A stretch of 64,000 bases of DNA from Solea solea. Lineage: Eukaryota; Chordata; Actinopteri; Pleuronectiformes; Soleidae. This document shows positions 50,721-63,062 of this stretch, piece by piece. Both the position numbers and the translations under genes were made by a program. The stretch lies in assembly GCF_958295425.1 (NCBI RefSeq), contig NC_081142.1, forward strand, positions 2,043,896 to 2,107,895, read 5' to 3'. Under the pieces are notes generated by a model, which was not told the DNA's origin, searched no databases, and worked only from the letters and a program-made list of their open reading frames with translations. Numbering within the stretch: position 1 is the first letter of the stretch; each line of letters begins with the position of its first letter.

Positions 50721-51417
50721 TCTCTGCATAAACACCTGGTCTGTGTGCTGTTCTCATTTCCTCTCCATTTCCTCACTTCATCATTTTTCCTCGTCCTCTG
50801 GGTTTTCCACACTCCTCTGTTGTCCCTGTGGGAAATGAGTTTTGAATCAGGGGGCTGGGGGTTGTAGAAATATGTCATCATTTCCTTAAAGTAACAGGAA
50901 ACATGTCATGTTTGAGGCTTTGTTTCTGTTGAAGACAAATTTGTCTTTTAGCATGTTTCTAATCAAGTTGTTTTAGGACACTTTTAAAAGGAAAAAGAAA
51001 CTCCCTACTTATGCAGCATATTAATTACATACTTTTGAAGTACTCTCTAATACTTAAGGACATGTAGTTTATGTTTATACCACAAATATTTGATGTGGAG
51101 AAGTATGCTTAGGGAGAAATGTGCAGTTTATTGCATTAATTAGTGTAATTAATAACTCCTTTAGGCACACTGTAAGTTGCTATGTTTAAATTATAGTGAT
51201 GATTATTGCAGGATATTCAGCAGCTCAAGGACCTCGTCTGCTCCCTTGCTTTTCTATCGTGTTTTTCCCAAATTGTCTCAGATTTTGAGAGTCAGAGAAA
51301 CTTGCAGAGATTCGTGTGTAAGTCGTCCTCTGCCGTGATAGTTTTCCTCTGCGATAGTGAATCTGTGCTGTGCCTCCGTGTTCCCTGATTAATGACTCTG
51401 TCTCTTTTCCTCTGCAG

Positions 51418-51476
51418 ACTGCCGTTCGAGCAAGATGTTGAACAAGGGAACGTGGCCCACTTGGGCGACTGTGACG
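51418..51476 (+). CDS. sema6b: sema6b internal exon 13 of 13 seen (end of PSI domain)
   Basis: A 59-bp exon with entry phase 2 and exit phase 1 runs from ttcctctgcag to GACG|gtaaga. It encodes LPFEQDVEQGNVAHLGDCD. F-E-Q-D-V and L-G-D-C match the post-PSI segment of 6A and 6B. The next exon should start with two bases completing a G-split codon and lead to a short stalk and the transmembrane helix. No such exon is recognised before the window ends. Confidence 0.92.
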
Positions 51477-51777
51477 GTAAGAGGAGTGATTCTCTTTGTC
51501 TCTGTGGGTGCGCGCGTGTGTTGGAGCTAATCGCTCTGTTGTCTTTGCCCAGATCCTCAGATACCTCGTGTATCTGCAGGGTAAACAGCAATTGGGTAAA
51601 TGAAAGGAAGAGCCTGTATGGTGGTGTCCGTTTATCCAAAGGAAATCCACAAATAAACACAGAGAGAAGTCCCACTTGGGGGAAGTATTTCACTTCCCCC
51701 AAGATTATCCACTACAATCCAGGGGCGTTGCAAGGGGATAGACAAAGCAGGGAATTGAGAACCACTGATTTTGTTAT

Positions 51778-51965
51778 GCCTGGGCCACACTGGATCTGCA
51801 GGGTTTGTGCGTGGGTTTTCTCCGGGTCATCTAGTTTCCTCGCACAGTCCAATAACATGACGCTCTAATTGAACCGTCAGTGTGAGAGTGTGAGTGAATG
51901 GTTGACACAAGATGTCATCGGTGCTTCTTAGGTTGACAACCTGAAATTGTGACCCGGGGTGAACG
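51778..51965 (+). mobile_element. Fish interspersed repeat (gtttgcatgttctcc family), copy 3, 5'-truncated
   Basis: It begins inside the family core (gtgcgtgggttttctccggg), then has tagtttcctcgcacagtcca and gtgtgagagtgtgagtgaat. The head region is missing, as expected for a 5'-truncated or decayed copy. Confidence 0.65.
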
Positions 51966-52199
51966 ACCTGCTTTGTTTAACATAATGACACTCAACACAG
52001 GTAACCAGCCTGCAGACGCTCAATACATGGATTTTTCCACCCGTCAGTCTGAACTGAGAAAGCTTCTTAGATGAGAGGTTCAACATCTTCAGTTTAATTA
52101 AAGCTAGTCTCCATTGTTTTCTCTCTCTGTGCTGTTCACTGCAACATAGACAGTCGTTTATCGTTCACCACAGTTTCAGTGCCTCTGTTTGTCAAATAT

Positions 52200-52622
52200 G
52201 TCACAAACCAAAACAATTCAGAGTAAAAGCATTTCAGCGTAGCTTCCAACTTTGTGGTAACAGTACGAAGAAGGCCCTTTTCTATTCCAACGTGACTGTG
52301 CCCCAGTGCACAAAGCAAGGATTATAAAGACAGGGTTGGACGAATTTGGGGTGGAAGAACTGCACTGGCCCACACAGAGCCCTGACCTCAGCCACCATCG
52401 AGCACCTTTGGGATGAACTGGAACAGAGATTGTGAGCCAGGCCCTCTCGCCTGACCTCATATATGCTCTACAGAAGGAATGGACACAAATTCACAGATAA
52501 ACACTATGTAAAGTCTTCCAAGAAGTGTGGAAGCTGTTAAAGCCAATCCTCCATATTAAAGTACTGTGTCTGTATTTGAAAACGTCATTCAAAGGCATCC
52601 AAATACTTTGGTCCATATAGTG
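52200..52622 (+). mobile_element. Tc1/mariner transposase remnant with one terminus
   Basis: Translation in pieces gives WPTQSPDLS and, one frame over, IEHLWDELEQRL, the conserved end of the Tc1/mariner DDE transposase catalytic region (Q-S-P-D-L then a W-D-E-L helix). The frame change between them marks it as dead. The right end (actttggtccatatagtg, to 52622) equals the terminus of the copy at 23565. The left terminus is not found. Confidence 0.82.
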
Positions 52623-52744
52623 TGGCTTTTATTGTGAAAGGTTTGCAGGGTTGTAAGAGTCATGGCTTCCTACTTAAGAGTCTTGGCATGTCGTAGAGTA
52701 AATCGCCCCACTCACTTATGGCCGTTATCAAATGCAAACCTTGT

Positions 52745-52990
52745 GCAAACTGAAGCCTGGCCGTGACAGCTGCAGATCAGTGATGGAGCAGTCACGGGTG
52801 TGGCTCAGGCCTAGACTGGGTCTCAGGAGTTTGAGGTCTCTGGGTAAGACGGTTAACCTCACATTACTCCTGGTGGCTGCATGTGTGTTGCATATACAGT
52901 AGATGGACTGTGTGTGAACATGTGTGAAAAGTGTAGAGTAAATAGCTCTGAGTGGTCATCAAGACCCCAACACCACTCTGAAAATAAAGA
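52745..52990 (+). mobile_element. Degenerate SINE
   Basis: The head agatcagtgatggagcag and the tail gagtggtcatcaagacccc followed by aataaagaccattgatca match the head and tail style of the other SINEs here (compare 2950-3115, which ends agaccattgacc). The middle is decayed. Confidence 0.55.
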
Positions 52991-55900
52991 CCATTGATCA
53001 TTAACATGTATCCAGCGTTTGCACACAACACATATTTTGTGGGAATCCACATAAATTCTATGCTGTGCTTTTCCCATGAGACTGTAGTGACAGTGGTTGG
53101 AAAGCCTTTAACTAGGACCAATGCCAGAAGCTTGTTTTTGCTTGGTTTAGTGAAAGGATCCCATGTGCCGAGGGGCCTCTCAAGTCCCTCCAAGGTCTTG
53201 GCAAGATCTTTGCTAAGATCCACCGAGCAGACGCTCTGCTGCTCTTATTTTTAACTCAAAACTGGAAAGAAAATCCCAGTGTATGTTTTTAGTAACTTTG
53301 TTCTTCCTGCTGTTTGCTCTGTTTTTACTTGTATTCTATCTTTGTGTTGGTCTGGTAGATGTTTACATATGTTTGCATATACACGGTGGATAATTATATT
53401 CGACTGCAGCTTGGATTCCCCTTGATGTTCCTCATCATTCCCCCCCCCACCCCCCCTTTCATATCGTTATGAAAATAGAAGTGGTACACAGCAAAAGCGA
53501 AATCTCTATTCTAGTTACGCTGAGGTTTTGGATCATCCCATGACAAATCCCCCCCCCCCCCCACCACCACCACCCGCTCCCTTTGATCTGAGCGCTAATT
53601 CCAATGCCTTCAAATGAATCCTTTGCTTGTGAAAGTTCCCTGGGTTCATGTGAAGTGCTCCTGGAGAATACGACAGATACATACTGCATAATCTCAACCT
53701 GCAAACAACTCTAATCCTGCTTCAGATGGGTGCCATGTTTGATGCCGTTCCCTCAGTTCAGGTCCCCTGACCCACCAAACCACAGGGGAGCCACCTCTGC
53801 AGCTGAAGCTCACCCTAAAGCAAGTCATTTGTCTTCATGAAGCTCATGTGCAGCTGCATGAAAAACAGGTTGTGCTCGGCATCCATCTTTAAAGCTGTAG
53901 TGAGTTGCTTTGAAATATAAACAAATGTCCACTACATTCAAAGCTATTAAGTTTGCTCAATGCTGATTAAGACTATCAGCTCCGCACATCTCTCTCGCTT
54001 TGACTCCCAGTATAGCAGTGTTTTGTTTCCATGTCTTCTGTGACATTCATGCTCTGCACACAGAGCGACGCAGTAGAACTTTGCCCTGAAAATGCCATTA
54101 TTTTTGGCTTCTTGTGAACGTGATCACGTGATATAAATGTGTGCTACGTCAACACAATATAAAGCAAATCAAGGACTCCTCTAATCCACTGTCTGGCTAC
54201 ATGTCTACACCACACCGCTCCTATTTTCCTTGATAGAGTCTGGACAGATGTACAACAGATAACAGACACAAGGACCGTAGAAACAAAAATTGATTGTCGT
54301 GCAAAATGGAAGGTAGGAGGTCTGTGTTTGTCTGATTTAAGACAGGCAGCGTTAGCGAGACGAGCAGCACTGTTTTTCTAATTACTCCAAAGGCCTCAGG
54401 GATTCAGATTCTGCACCGGAGCTTTAAAGCTGCGCTGGAGAACTCGTGATATTTAGTTGTTGTTCATGTTCTTGTTCTGCCTTTAACATGATTTTCATGC
54501 TGCCTTCTTCATCTTAAATGCTCTGTCAAGCAATACTATCAGACCTGACTGTGGGCGCGTTTATGGCTATACAGTGGCAGCACAGAGGAGCATTTATCCC
54601 ATTAAACTGCCTATTGACTGCATTTTTTACACACTGAGTTGAGTAGGCTTAATCAGGACTTTGTGAACTCATTAGGAATAGGAACAGAAATTGTTTATAT
54701 TTAAAAATGTATGCCAACCCACAGCTTTATGTTTTGTTTGTTGTGTTATAATAAATTAGCTGAAAAGCAGACGCTCTAAATTGACCCCAGCCACATCCAG
54801 AGTACTTCTTACGCTGATTCCAAAGCCAAGATAAAAGGCAAGGTTGCGTCAGGAAAAAAATCTCTGACAAATCAAATATGTGGCTCATTCACTGTGTCAA
54901 ACCTTTGAGAGGAATTTCTTCTCCTGAACTTCTTCACTCCAGGAAACTTCTATGATCATTACTCCATATCTGCTCTACACCAGTGGGTGACAGATGAACA
55001 TAATGACTCATGCTCAGTCTTAATGAACTGTTTTACAAGCATCAGTCTTGGATCCTCTTCTGCACTTGTTATAAGTTGACCTCTGCTGCACAGACTTGGA
55101 GTTAGAGCAAGTAATGACGCTCCTCCTGAAGGTGTCGTTACATCAGCTTTCTTCTCTCTGGGTGCTGTAAATCACAAAAGTAGCTGCTTTTTTTCTGAAT
55201 GGGTTGTAAAATGTCTATTATCCTTAAAGGAGGGCTCCAGTGATTTAATAATTCACTGCCATAAATTGAGTCAGTGGTTTTTAAAATGGCCAAAGCAGCA
55301 GAAATACTCTGACTTTTAGTGTTTAATAAATGAGAGTCGCCTAACATATTCTATCATCTATCAATGAGTTAAACACACACTTGCCTGTTCATTTCCTGCA
55401 GCTTTTTAGTTCCTTGCTGCATGCTTATGTAACATGAACTGAACTCAAGCAATCTGGCTTTTCTCAATGGCCTCAGCCTGAACCTGTGCTGGGGCTTGGA
55501 TTGGGTTTTATTGGACAGAAGCTAAATTAAAATGGCACAAAAGAGGGAATGACTGGCATTAAGAAGCCCTCCCCTGGTTGCACAAACTACACACACACAG
55601 AATTATTCTGTTAAATATGAGATTTTAGAAATCTGCAAAGTAAATAAATCTGGCCTTACTATACTACTCATTTTACAAAACATCAATACTAATCCAACCT
55701 TATGTCAAATCAGTCCACACGTGGGTAGCAGAGGATATTATTTGGGTCCCCAAGTAATTTTGCTGAATTTTTTTCAAGATTTATTGAATAACATTCAGAA
55801 ACTGAAGATTTACTTTATCAAACATTTATCAAACATGGTGAAATAATGTTCGGTGTTACAGAAATACTCAGTAACGTCATATTATGCACAAATGAGTTCT

Positions 55901-56199
55901 TGTTGCGATCTTTTAACAATTGTGAGTTCATATCCATCAGCTCATTGAAAATACCCTCCAATAATATCAACATGAAAACTGAATATTTCTTTAATATTAT
56001 CCTCTTGGATCACACATCAGACAAATTAAATTGTATTCTGCTAAATTAGCACACAGGCTCATTTCTATATTAAGAGGCAGCGTTTCAAATCATATTTGAG
56101 CACAAATTAGTTTTCCCCTAATCTTTCCTTAAATTAAATTTATTATAAGAGTAAAAGAGAGATAAGAGATAAAGTATGGATCTTCTGCAGCTACTGCAA

Positions 56200-56660
56200 G
56201 TGACTCGACGAAGCTTCCTCCAGAGCAGCAAAAGCATGTAATTAAGTTTCCTTTCAGTGTTTGAAAAATGAGAGAGGAAATAGAAAGAAAGAGAAATAAA
56301 ATAAGTCTAAAGTTAGTAAAGTGCGTCTTTAAAGGTCCAGTGTGTAACATCTAGAATGGTTTAATTGCAGAAAGAGAATATACAACCCATAAGTCTGTTT
56401 GTATAAAAAAGGTTTGGTTTAGCAGTCTAACAATAAGCTGCTCATGTCCATGTTGTGCCAATTTGTTTCTACAGCAGCCTGAAATAAAAATGAAAAAAAA
56501 CAGAGGATGTGTTTTGCATTTTGAAGGTAAAACTTACACAGATTAAAAAAAGAATGGCATCCTTTCTTGTATTTGTGGGCCCCCGTCGTTCCCCAACGCA
56601 CTTGGGGGGAAAAAGAAAGACTGAAAACGGATAATAATGCTGATTTGTAGCCATCAAAGT
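56200..56660 (+). repeat. Repeat pair, copy 1 (ctttaaaggtccagtgtgta family)
   Basis: From ctccagagcagcaaaagcat through ctttaaaggtccagtgtgta, ggtttggtttagcagtctaa and ttgtgccaatttgtttctac, it matches 57945-58370 almost continuously. The element's left border appears to lie near tctttaaaggtcc, but similarity extends about 130 bp further left. Confidence 0.75.
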
Positions 56661-57493
56661 GCCTCAGTTACACTGAGATGAAAGTATGCAGCTCCGTGGT
56701 GTCTGTTTTTCTTGGACCGGTGTCAGACTGAGATGTACTGTCCTGCTCTTTAGCCTCATCTTTGAGGAAACTCACCGCCCTGAGGCACATTTGCTCCTGC
56801 GTCTGATCCCGTCATGAAATAAACCCAAGCTGAACTCTATTGACAGAGTAGAACTGTGTTGTCGCCGGATGAACACGAGCTGCCGGGCCGGCGTGGCTGG
56901 AAATGTGAGCCTGCATCTTTGTGACGGCTGCCACTTAGACACTCTGTCTCAGGTATTGTGATGGACTCGGTGCAGCAATCGATCTTTTCATCATATCCGT
57001 TTTTTATTTGACACTTTCATTGTCTCTGAAATGGATGCTTTTCTTGATGTTGGTTAAAACCAAGTGCATCGTTCTTTGTCCTGCTGTAAGACAAAGATTC
57101 TTTCAGTCGTATTTCGACAGAGGAAGCCAGAGCAGCGCCGCCTGAGTGGGCTTGTTATGACAAACTGTCACGGACACCACTAAGATTTTAAAAACTGCCT
57201 GTGTTAACTCTCTCTCTGTGTGTGTGTCAGCATCATTTTCATTCAAAACACTGCAGGGGCATGTTTGCCAGATTCTTATGAAATGCAGAAATAAGGAGCT
57301 GCACTTACGCTCAGCATTACACAAACACACTGTAACTGCCCCACCGTCGGTTTTATTTGTATAAAAATTTGACCTAATTGCATGTCAGCAGCCAGCGGAG
57401 AACAAAAGTGTGTCTGCTTTCGATCAGAGAATTATCACATGATGAGAGGAGATGAAAAGGGAACAACAATGGAACATAATTAGATTTAGTGAC

Positions 57494-57514
57494 AGAGAGA
57501 GAGAGAGAGAGAGA
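57494..57514. repeat. (GA)n microsatellite
   Basis: A GA run directly abutting the inverted-repeat element at 57515. Confidence 0.92.
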
Positions 57515-57877
57515 AGCACTTTTCTATTATACAGTTCTAGCATGGCACTGGTGGTATTTAGCTGGTGATCGTGAGCCGAACCACGACCCGTTCAGCAGTA
57601 TTTCAGTTCAGCGACCGTGTCAGAGGGAGTCTGTGCCTCGGTCATGCAGAAAGTATTGAACTAATCTTTTTATTAACTGATTCTAGTACGGTTCAGTACA
57701 ACCAAAACAACCGCTCATCATTCATTTGTGTGTTTGTGTCGTGTGTAAAACAACGTCACAGCAGTTTCGTGCGGTGTTGCTATGACGACCAAGTCCACGT
57801 TGAGGAGGTACTATAGTAATGGGAAACGACGTGACTGATACCAAACCGATGAGAGTAGAGCCATAGAAAAGTGCCAT
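57515..57877. mobile_element. Inverted-repeat element (MITE-like), third copy
   Basis: Ends gcacttttctattatacagt and gccatagaaaagtgcc are inverted repeats. The next bases tctagcatggcactg match the left arm of the copy at 34751, and gggaaacgacgtgactgata followed by ccaaaccga matches that copy's right part. It lies just downstream of a (GA)n tract. Confidence 0.72.
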
Positions 57878-57944
57878 TAGCTGAGGTTCACCGTGTGGCC
57901 TGTGTGTTGTTAACTTCCTTTTCAGTTTTAGCCCTTGATATTTT

Positions 57945-58585
57945 AGACGTCGCTGCCTCCAGAGCAGCAAAAGCATGTCATTATGTTTCCTTTTAGGGTA
58001 ACAAGCGCTTGAAAATGAGAAATTAAATAGAAAGAAAGAGAAATAAAATAAAAATACAGTCTAAAGTTAGTAAAGTGCATCTTTAAAGGTCCAGTGTGTA
58101 ACATTTACGAGGGTTTATTGCAGAAATAGAATATGCCCATAAGTATGTTTGTATGAGTGTACTCGCATAAAATAAGTTTGGTTTAGCAGTCTAACAATAC
58201 GCTGTTTATATGTCCTTGCTTAACAAAGGCAGCCATGTTGTGCCAATTTGTTTCTACAGTGGCCTGAACTGACAAAACCAGAGGATGTGTTTTGTAATTT
58301 CAAGCTAAAACTTACACAGATTAAAAAAGAGAGGCATCCTTTCTGGTATTTGAGTTCCCCGACGCTTCTTCGCTGGTCAAGACGTTTTTGAGAGGGGTGG
58401 TGAAGCTTCTTAGATTCATTATTTCTGATACGTCTTCTGCTGCTGGCATCCCATATGTTGAAGTGCTACATCAATAGTAGTCGTGAATATACTGGCCGCA
58501 CCACTGTCATCAGTGAAGCGCGTTTCCGTCACCTTTGACGACACATCATGGTCATTTTATGTCTTACATATAAAACCTTTAACAT
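57945..58585 (+). repeat. Repeat pair, copy 2 (ctttaaaggtccagtgtgta family)
   Basis: It has the same order of motifs as copy 1, then continues rightwards through ctggtcaagacgtttttgag to acatataaaacctttaac, which partly mirrors the left border. That right part is also seen at 7340-7760, so it belongs to a dispersed element. Confidence 0.75.
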
Positions 58586-58769
58586 TCAGAGGACAAACAG
58601 TGTGTATTTGTGGACATATTAACACACTCCTAAACTCATATATGGGGCTTGGATTTGTGGAATAGACAGAAGGGTCATGGTTACTGAATTTCATGTCTCC
58701 ATCTTGGACTCATTCCACCTGTCTATATTTTGACCCCAGCAGATGGGAGGTGAGATATCATCTGGCCCA

Positions 58770-58801
<32 letters not shown>

Positions 58802-58822
58802 CCTCCCTCACTTTCTCTCTCT
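58770..58822. repeat. (CT)n microsatellite
   Basis: A CT-rich run with a few interruptions. Confidence 0.9.
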
Positions 58823-59764
58823 GGGGAAATTCTGCAATCCCATTTCCACTCACTTTTTTTGCTCACTTCTCTCCTTGAGGAGGACTCTCATTCTGTGTCA
58901 AACTAAATTATCCCCCTCTTCCTCTCGTCAAAAGTTACGCTCAAAAACGGTTTTGGCAGTCAATAATTATAATACATTTGGGTATTTCTACTAGAGAGAA
59001 GGTCATCTCTATTAACAGATTCTTTGTTTTACTTGAGTCTTTTCTTTTCTTTTTAAAAGGAAAGTCACACTGGGATTAAAATCTCATTTGAGTCCATGGG
59101 TGAGGAACATGACGAAGAGGAGAGAAGCTCTCATTTGTAGTTTGACCAATTATGTTAAAGGAGACTTTGACTGAAATGCATCAGTGACTGGCTTTATATG
59201 CATATATAGAATAAATGATAAATAAAGAGATTACCCGAAATAGAGATTGGGGAGGAGGTAACTGGTAAAGGATTATCTTCATCAGCTGGTCCCATTCACA
59301 AGGTTGGGACAACTCCAGTTGACCACAACATAGATCGGATCACTTATATAGTAAATAAGATTAAAATGATCATTGTTCTACTGTACTGTTTTATAACCCT
59401 TGTATTTATCCTCTAGGACAAGATAGTTTTACATCCTTTGGTCAAGAAACTAAAGTCTGTGGCTGCAGAGGTTGAGGCATTGTGTATGAAGCTAAGCTCA
59501 GACGACAGGTATTTCAGGCCAATTTAAAAACAAGTCTGGTCTCAAACCTGTACTGATATTTGGCTCTGATTACCTTGTAGCTTAGAGTGTGCCCAGATCA
59601 ATTCTTCTATCCCCTTAAGCTGACCACAGAATGATCCTGGCTGTCAGATAAATGCAGTACTGTGCAAAAGTCCCAAAGCACCACCGACTTTGCTGTTTGT
59701 ATGTCTGTCAAATTCCTTGATCTTTGGCATTTGGACTGGATTGATGTGGCTGAAAGTTGGTCTT

Positions 59765-59781
59765 ATACATATATATGTATA

Positions 59782-59829
<48 letters not shown>

Positions 59830-59836
59830 TATATAG
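59765..59836. repeat. (AT)n microsatellite with short interruptions
   Basis: A long AT run interrupted by a few G and C bases. About 100 bp upstream lies tactgtgcaaaagtccc, which resembles a DNA-transposon end. Confidence 0.92.
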
Positions 59837-61811
59837 GGAGTGAAGAAATACAAAATACCTTTAGCTATTTACTCAAATGCAGTAAAATATTTCCAAAGAA
59901 ATGGGGGAATGTGTTTCTTGTGCTGTCAATAATCATATGATTGCAGCCACCTCTTTTCTTACATTTGTCTCACACCATTTGTGTAACAAATTGCACCTGA
60001 GCCTATTCTAGTTCTTTATTTCCAATCTTTCCAATTGCTGTGAGCGACAGAAAGAAGCAGTGACTGTTGTGGCAGAAATCTCAGAGAGAATGATACATCT
60101 TAAGAATTTAGCCGAGTTAAACCAAACCTATCTGTGTGGTGATATGCTGCCAGAGTATTTGAAGTAAGAAAGTATGTTTCTTGTGTTTTCTTGGCTCAAC
60201 CAGCCGCTTGCATTGAGCAAATTGTGCTGGTGGTTTTGGACTTTGTCTCAAAATGAGTAACTTTGCCAAAGTCTTTGCTGCTTCTCTCCCTCATGCTTCA
60301 TCTCCCTCTCCTTCTCTCTCTCTCCCTCTCTCTCGAGTCTCAGTCACTGCTCCACTGATTTCAGAGCAGCCTTGTCGTCAGACCTCAAAGGGAGATGGAT
60401 GGACGGCCTTACTTAGAGCTCAGCTAACTGCCTCCCCTCTCGCCGCAGCTGTAGAGAAGCGATTGCTGGAAGGAGAATCGATTTTCATCTCTTCTCTGGC
60501 TGATGGCAGTCAAATAGATATCAAGGCTGATTCTGCTGTAGGAGAGAGGAATGGGGCTGAGGAGAGTGGGGAAGGAAGGGAAGGGGGATCCGTGGTAAAT
60601 CAGATCAAGCACTAGAGAGCAGAGCAAAAAGAATGAGTAAGGGATGAGAGATCATAGGGAGAAGGAAAACTTTGAGGATGGGAAGGGTGAAGCAGTTTGG
60701 AGGATCACAAGCGGGGAGTCATGAGGGTGAGGGAGGAAAAAAAGAGTCATGAGACGAGAGCAGAGAAAAAGAAAATGTGCAAGAGGAGCGTTGAGGTGAT
60801 GTGGTAACAGGGTAATCACATAGGGAACTAAGAGAGAGTGAGGCTGAGGAGAGGATGAGAGCTCTGAGAATGGAGAGAAGTGCAGAGAAGAGAGTGTCGG
60901 CTATTTTCACTGGTGCTCGGCCTGGACCATTGTGATAAATGGACCCGGTGCCAGCGGCGTCGCTCGTGTCACAGCACTGTCACTGGCCTCCTCAGTGTTG
61001 GGCTCGTGGCCAGGCTGTAACTCAGCCAAGGTGATGTAAACCACCTGCTTCTATCCACATCATCTTTGCTTTTCATTTATCACCCAGCTGCTGCCCTTTC
61101 CTTACATCACGCTGTTGTCTACGTCTTTGTTTTGCTACAGTCTGACGGACCAATTTGTCACGGGAATCCATTCAAAGGCCAAAAATGCTCACGCCAAACC
61201 AACGAGCTGCAAGTCAGGAGATCACAGCACGAGGTCATTTAATTACAGAGACGTATATGAGGAAGTGTAAGCGTATTAGCTCAGAGTTGTTCCTGGTTTG
61301 CTCTACACAATATATTAGTATTTAAAGTGATGCCATGTTTGGGAACCTGCTCTGATCAAAGCAGAGTTTGGGAGCATGTCTAATTGAGATGATGTGTTGT
61401 AGGAGGGACACGTTGATGAAAGAGATGAGGTCAGAGAAATATCTGGGTTCAATTATGTGCAAATGTGTGTGTGCGTGCGTGTGTACACATGCACGTGTGT
61501 CTATCCGTATATATATCCATCTATTACCTTTATGGACTCTATTTCCCCGCAGGCTAACGTCATTATTCCGTAATTTCCTGCGTCCAAACAAACACACATG
61601 CTCTTCTCAGGTTGCTCTTCCACCTGCTCACATTTGCAACACATTTTCTTGGAAACACACACACGTGCAAAGAGCTATTTTAAGTAAATGCACAAACACG
61701 TATCTCTAAAATCACAGGGGGGAAACAAAAATGTTTGAAACACATATCAAAAGACTCATGTAAATGTAATTAAGGCAGAGGCTCTCTTATCCCAAATCAT
61801 ATCTACAGCTG

Positions 61812-61960
61812 CTTTAAAGCTGGGGTCTGCAAGTCTGGAAGAGCTTGCAATAGCAACCTACATGTTGGTCGAAATAAGGCAACTGATATATATTCCACCC
61901 TCTCCCACCGGGCTGCTCGTCAAAGCTCCACGCCCAAAACACTGGAAGACACTGTCTGTG
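61812..61960 (+). repeat. Short dispersed-repeat fragment
   Basis: The phrase gctttaaagctggggtctgc followed by aagtctggaagagc resembles the left end of the element at 12453 (ttaaagcagaactttgcaag then tctgg). It may be a truncated relative. Confidence 0.4.
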
Positions 61961-62075
61961 GTGGAACTGATCGTTGTGGCTGCACTGTCATTATTCTGTG
62001 ACTCGCTGTTCAATCTGCTTCAGTGGTGTGTGTCTCTCTGGCTTCTGGTCAAGACACCAGCCATGTGTTGTGGAT

Positions 62076-62145
62076 GCACACAGGTAGACATGTCAGTTAG
62101 TCACAGACAGGCACACAGGTAGACATGTCAGTTAGTCACAGACAG
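62076..62145 (+). repeat. Two perfect tandem copies of a 35-bp unit
   Basis: A unit containing acaggtagacatgtcagtta and gtcacagacag is repeated exactly twice, indicating a recent duplication. Confidence 0.95.
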
Positions 62146-62509
62146 GTACGCCAGCCACTTGAATTGACTGGTCACAAAAAGAGAAACACAGAAAACACAT
62201 TACCATTACGTAGTGTTAAGTTTTTAGTGGTCAAGGTCTTTATAAATGAATGCATTACAGAGTGAACAGAATTATGTGCTGATCTTTAAAGATCTTCACA
62301 GACTTTTTGGCACTTGAACATGATAAAAGAAGAGGCGACAGACACGCCATGAATGTTCACTTTGACTTGAGGATGAAAGTATAAATGAGTAAATTTAGCA
62401 CAGGGATGAAGTGTTAAGTTTGTCCACAGATCATAGTGACCTGACGGCACGTTTTAAATTCCTCTTAAAGCTCTGAGGTTTAACATATGGAGGATTTACA
62501 TCCATAGGC

Positions 62510-62690
62510 AAAGGCCTTGCATTATGGAGGGTTAGGGTTGGGGTTATAATTCTCTTATATTATTATTTTAGGGTTAGAGTATTATTCTATTATTCTATTA
62601 TACTCCTTATTGTAAGTCGCTTTGGATAAAAGCGTCTGCCAAATGACATGTAATGTAAAAATGTAATGTAATGTAAATGATTAATTCTTA
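62510..62690 (+). mobile_element. LINE/SINE-type 3' tail
   Basis: The stretch tgtaagtcgctttggataaa followed by agcgtctgccaaatgacatg and tgtaatgtaa repeats is a very common 3' end of fish retroposons. The body upstream is lost or unrecognisable. Confidence 0.7.
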
Positions 62691-63041
62691 CATGCTGGAC
62701 CTTTAAGTCAACAGACTCGTGTTAAATGAATTGTGATAGTGTGAAACTGCATTGGTCAGGATTGTATTTATGCACAGTTGTGCAGCTGGCGTCTAAAATG
62801 ACAGAAATCTATGTGTTTTTGGGTTGAGCAGTTTATCTGGCTGCAGAGTAGAGCCATTAATGTTTGTGAGTGATTACTTGTGTGCCCTTTGAATTAGTGG
62901 GTTCTTCACTCTGGACGACTCAGGCAGCGTGACAACCTGCAGCTAGATTTGTGCTGGATTTAGTTTTAATGATGTTTGAGCAGAGCACACTCGGCGGACA
63001 GAAATCACCTAACTGACTCTGAAGTGCTGTTTTTTTCCCCC

Positions 63042-63062
63042 TGTGTGTGTGTGTGTGTGTGT
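63042..63062. repeat. (TG)n microsatellite
   Basis: A TG run near the window end. Confidence 0.92.

Larger units (their letters stand above)
45062..51417 (+). other. 6.4 kb sema6b intron
   Basis: A phase-2 intron. It carries two adjacent tRNA-like SINE pieces (47322-47460 and 47536-47745), an (AT)n tract, an inverted-repeat element (48089-48353), and an ATTAATCGA-type repeat (49750-49985). Several (TG)n, (CA)n and (TC)n tracts are also present. The stretches 45480-46600, 48400-48890, 48960-49740 and 49990-50690 show nothing identifiable. Confidence 0.85.

Noticed and set aside
57722..57976. 84-codon minus-strand frame
   Set aside because: It overlaps the inverted-repeat element at 57515-57877 and the adjacent repeat copy, so it is repeat sequence without coding evidence.
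60253..60615. 120-codon + strand frame, considered as the next sema6b exon
   Set aside because: Part of it is a CT microsatellite, it has no hydrophobic helix, and it does not resemble the post-PSI region of class 6 semaphorins.
62076..62145. Two spaced repeats considered as a CRISPR-like array
   Set aside because: Only two perfectly adjacent 35-bp units with no spacers, in a vertebrate intron: a simple tandem duplication.
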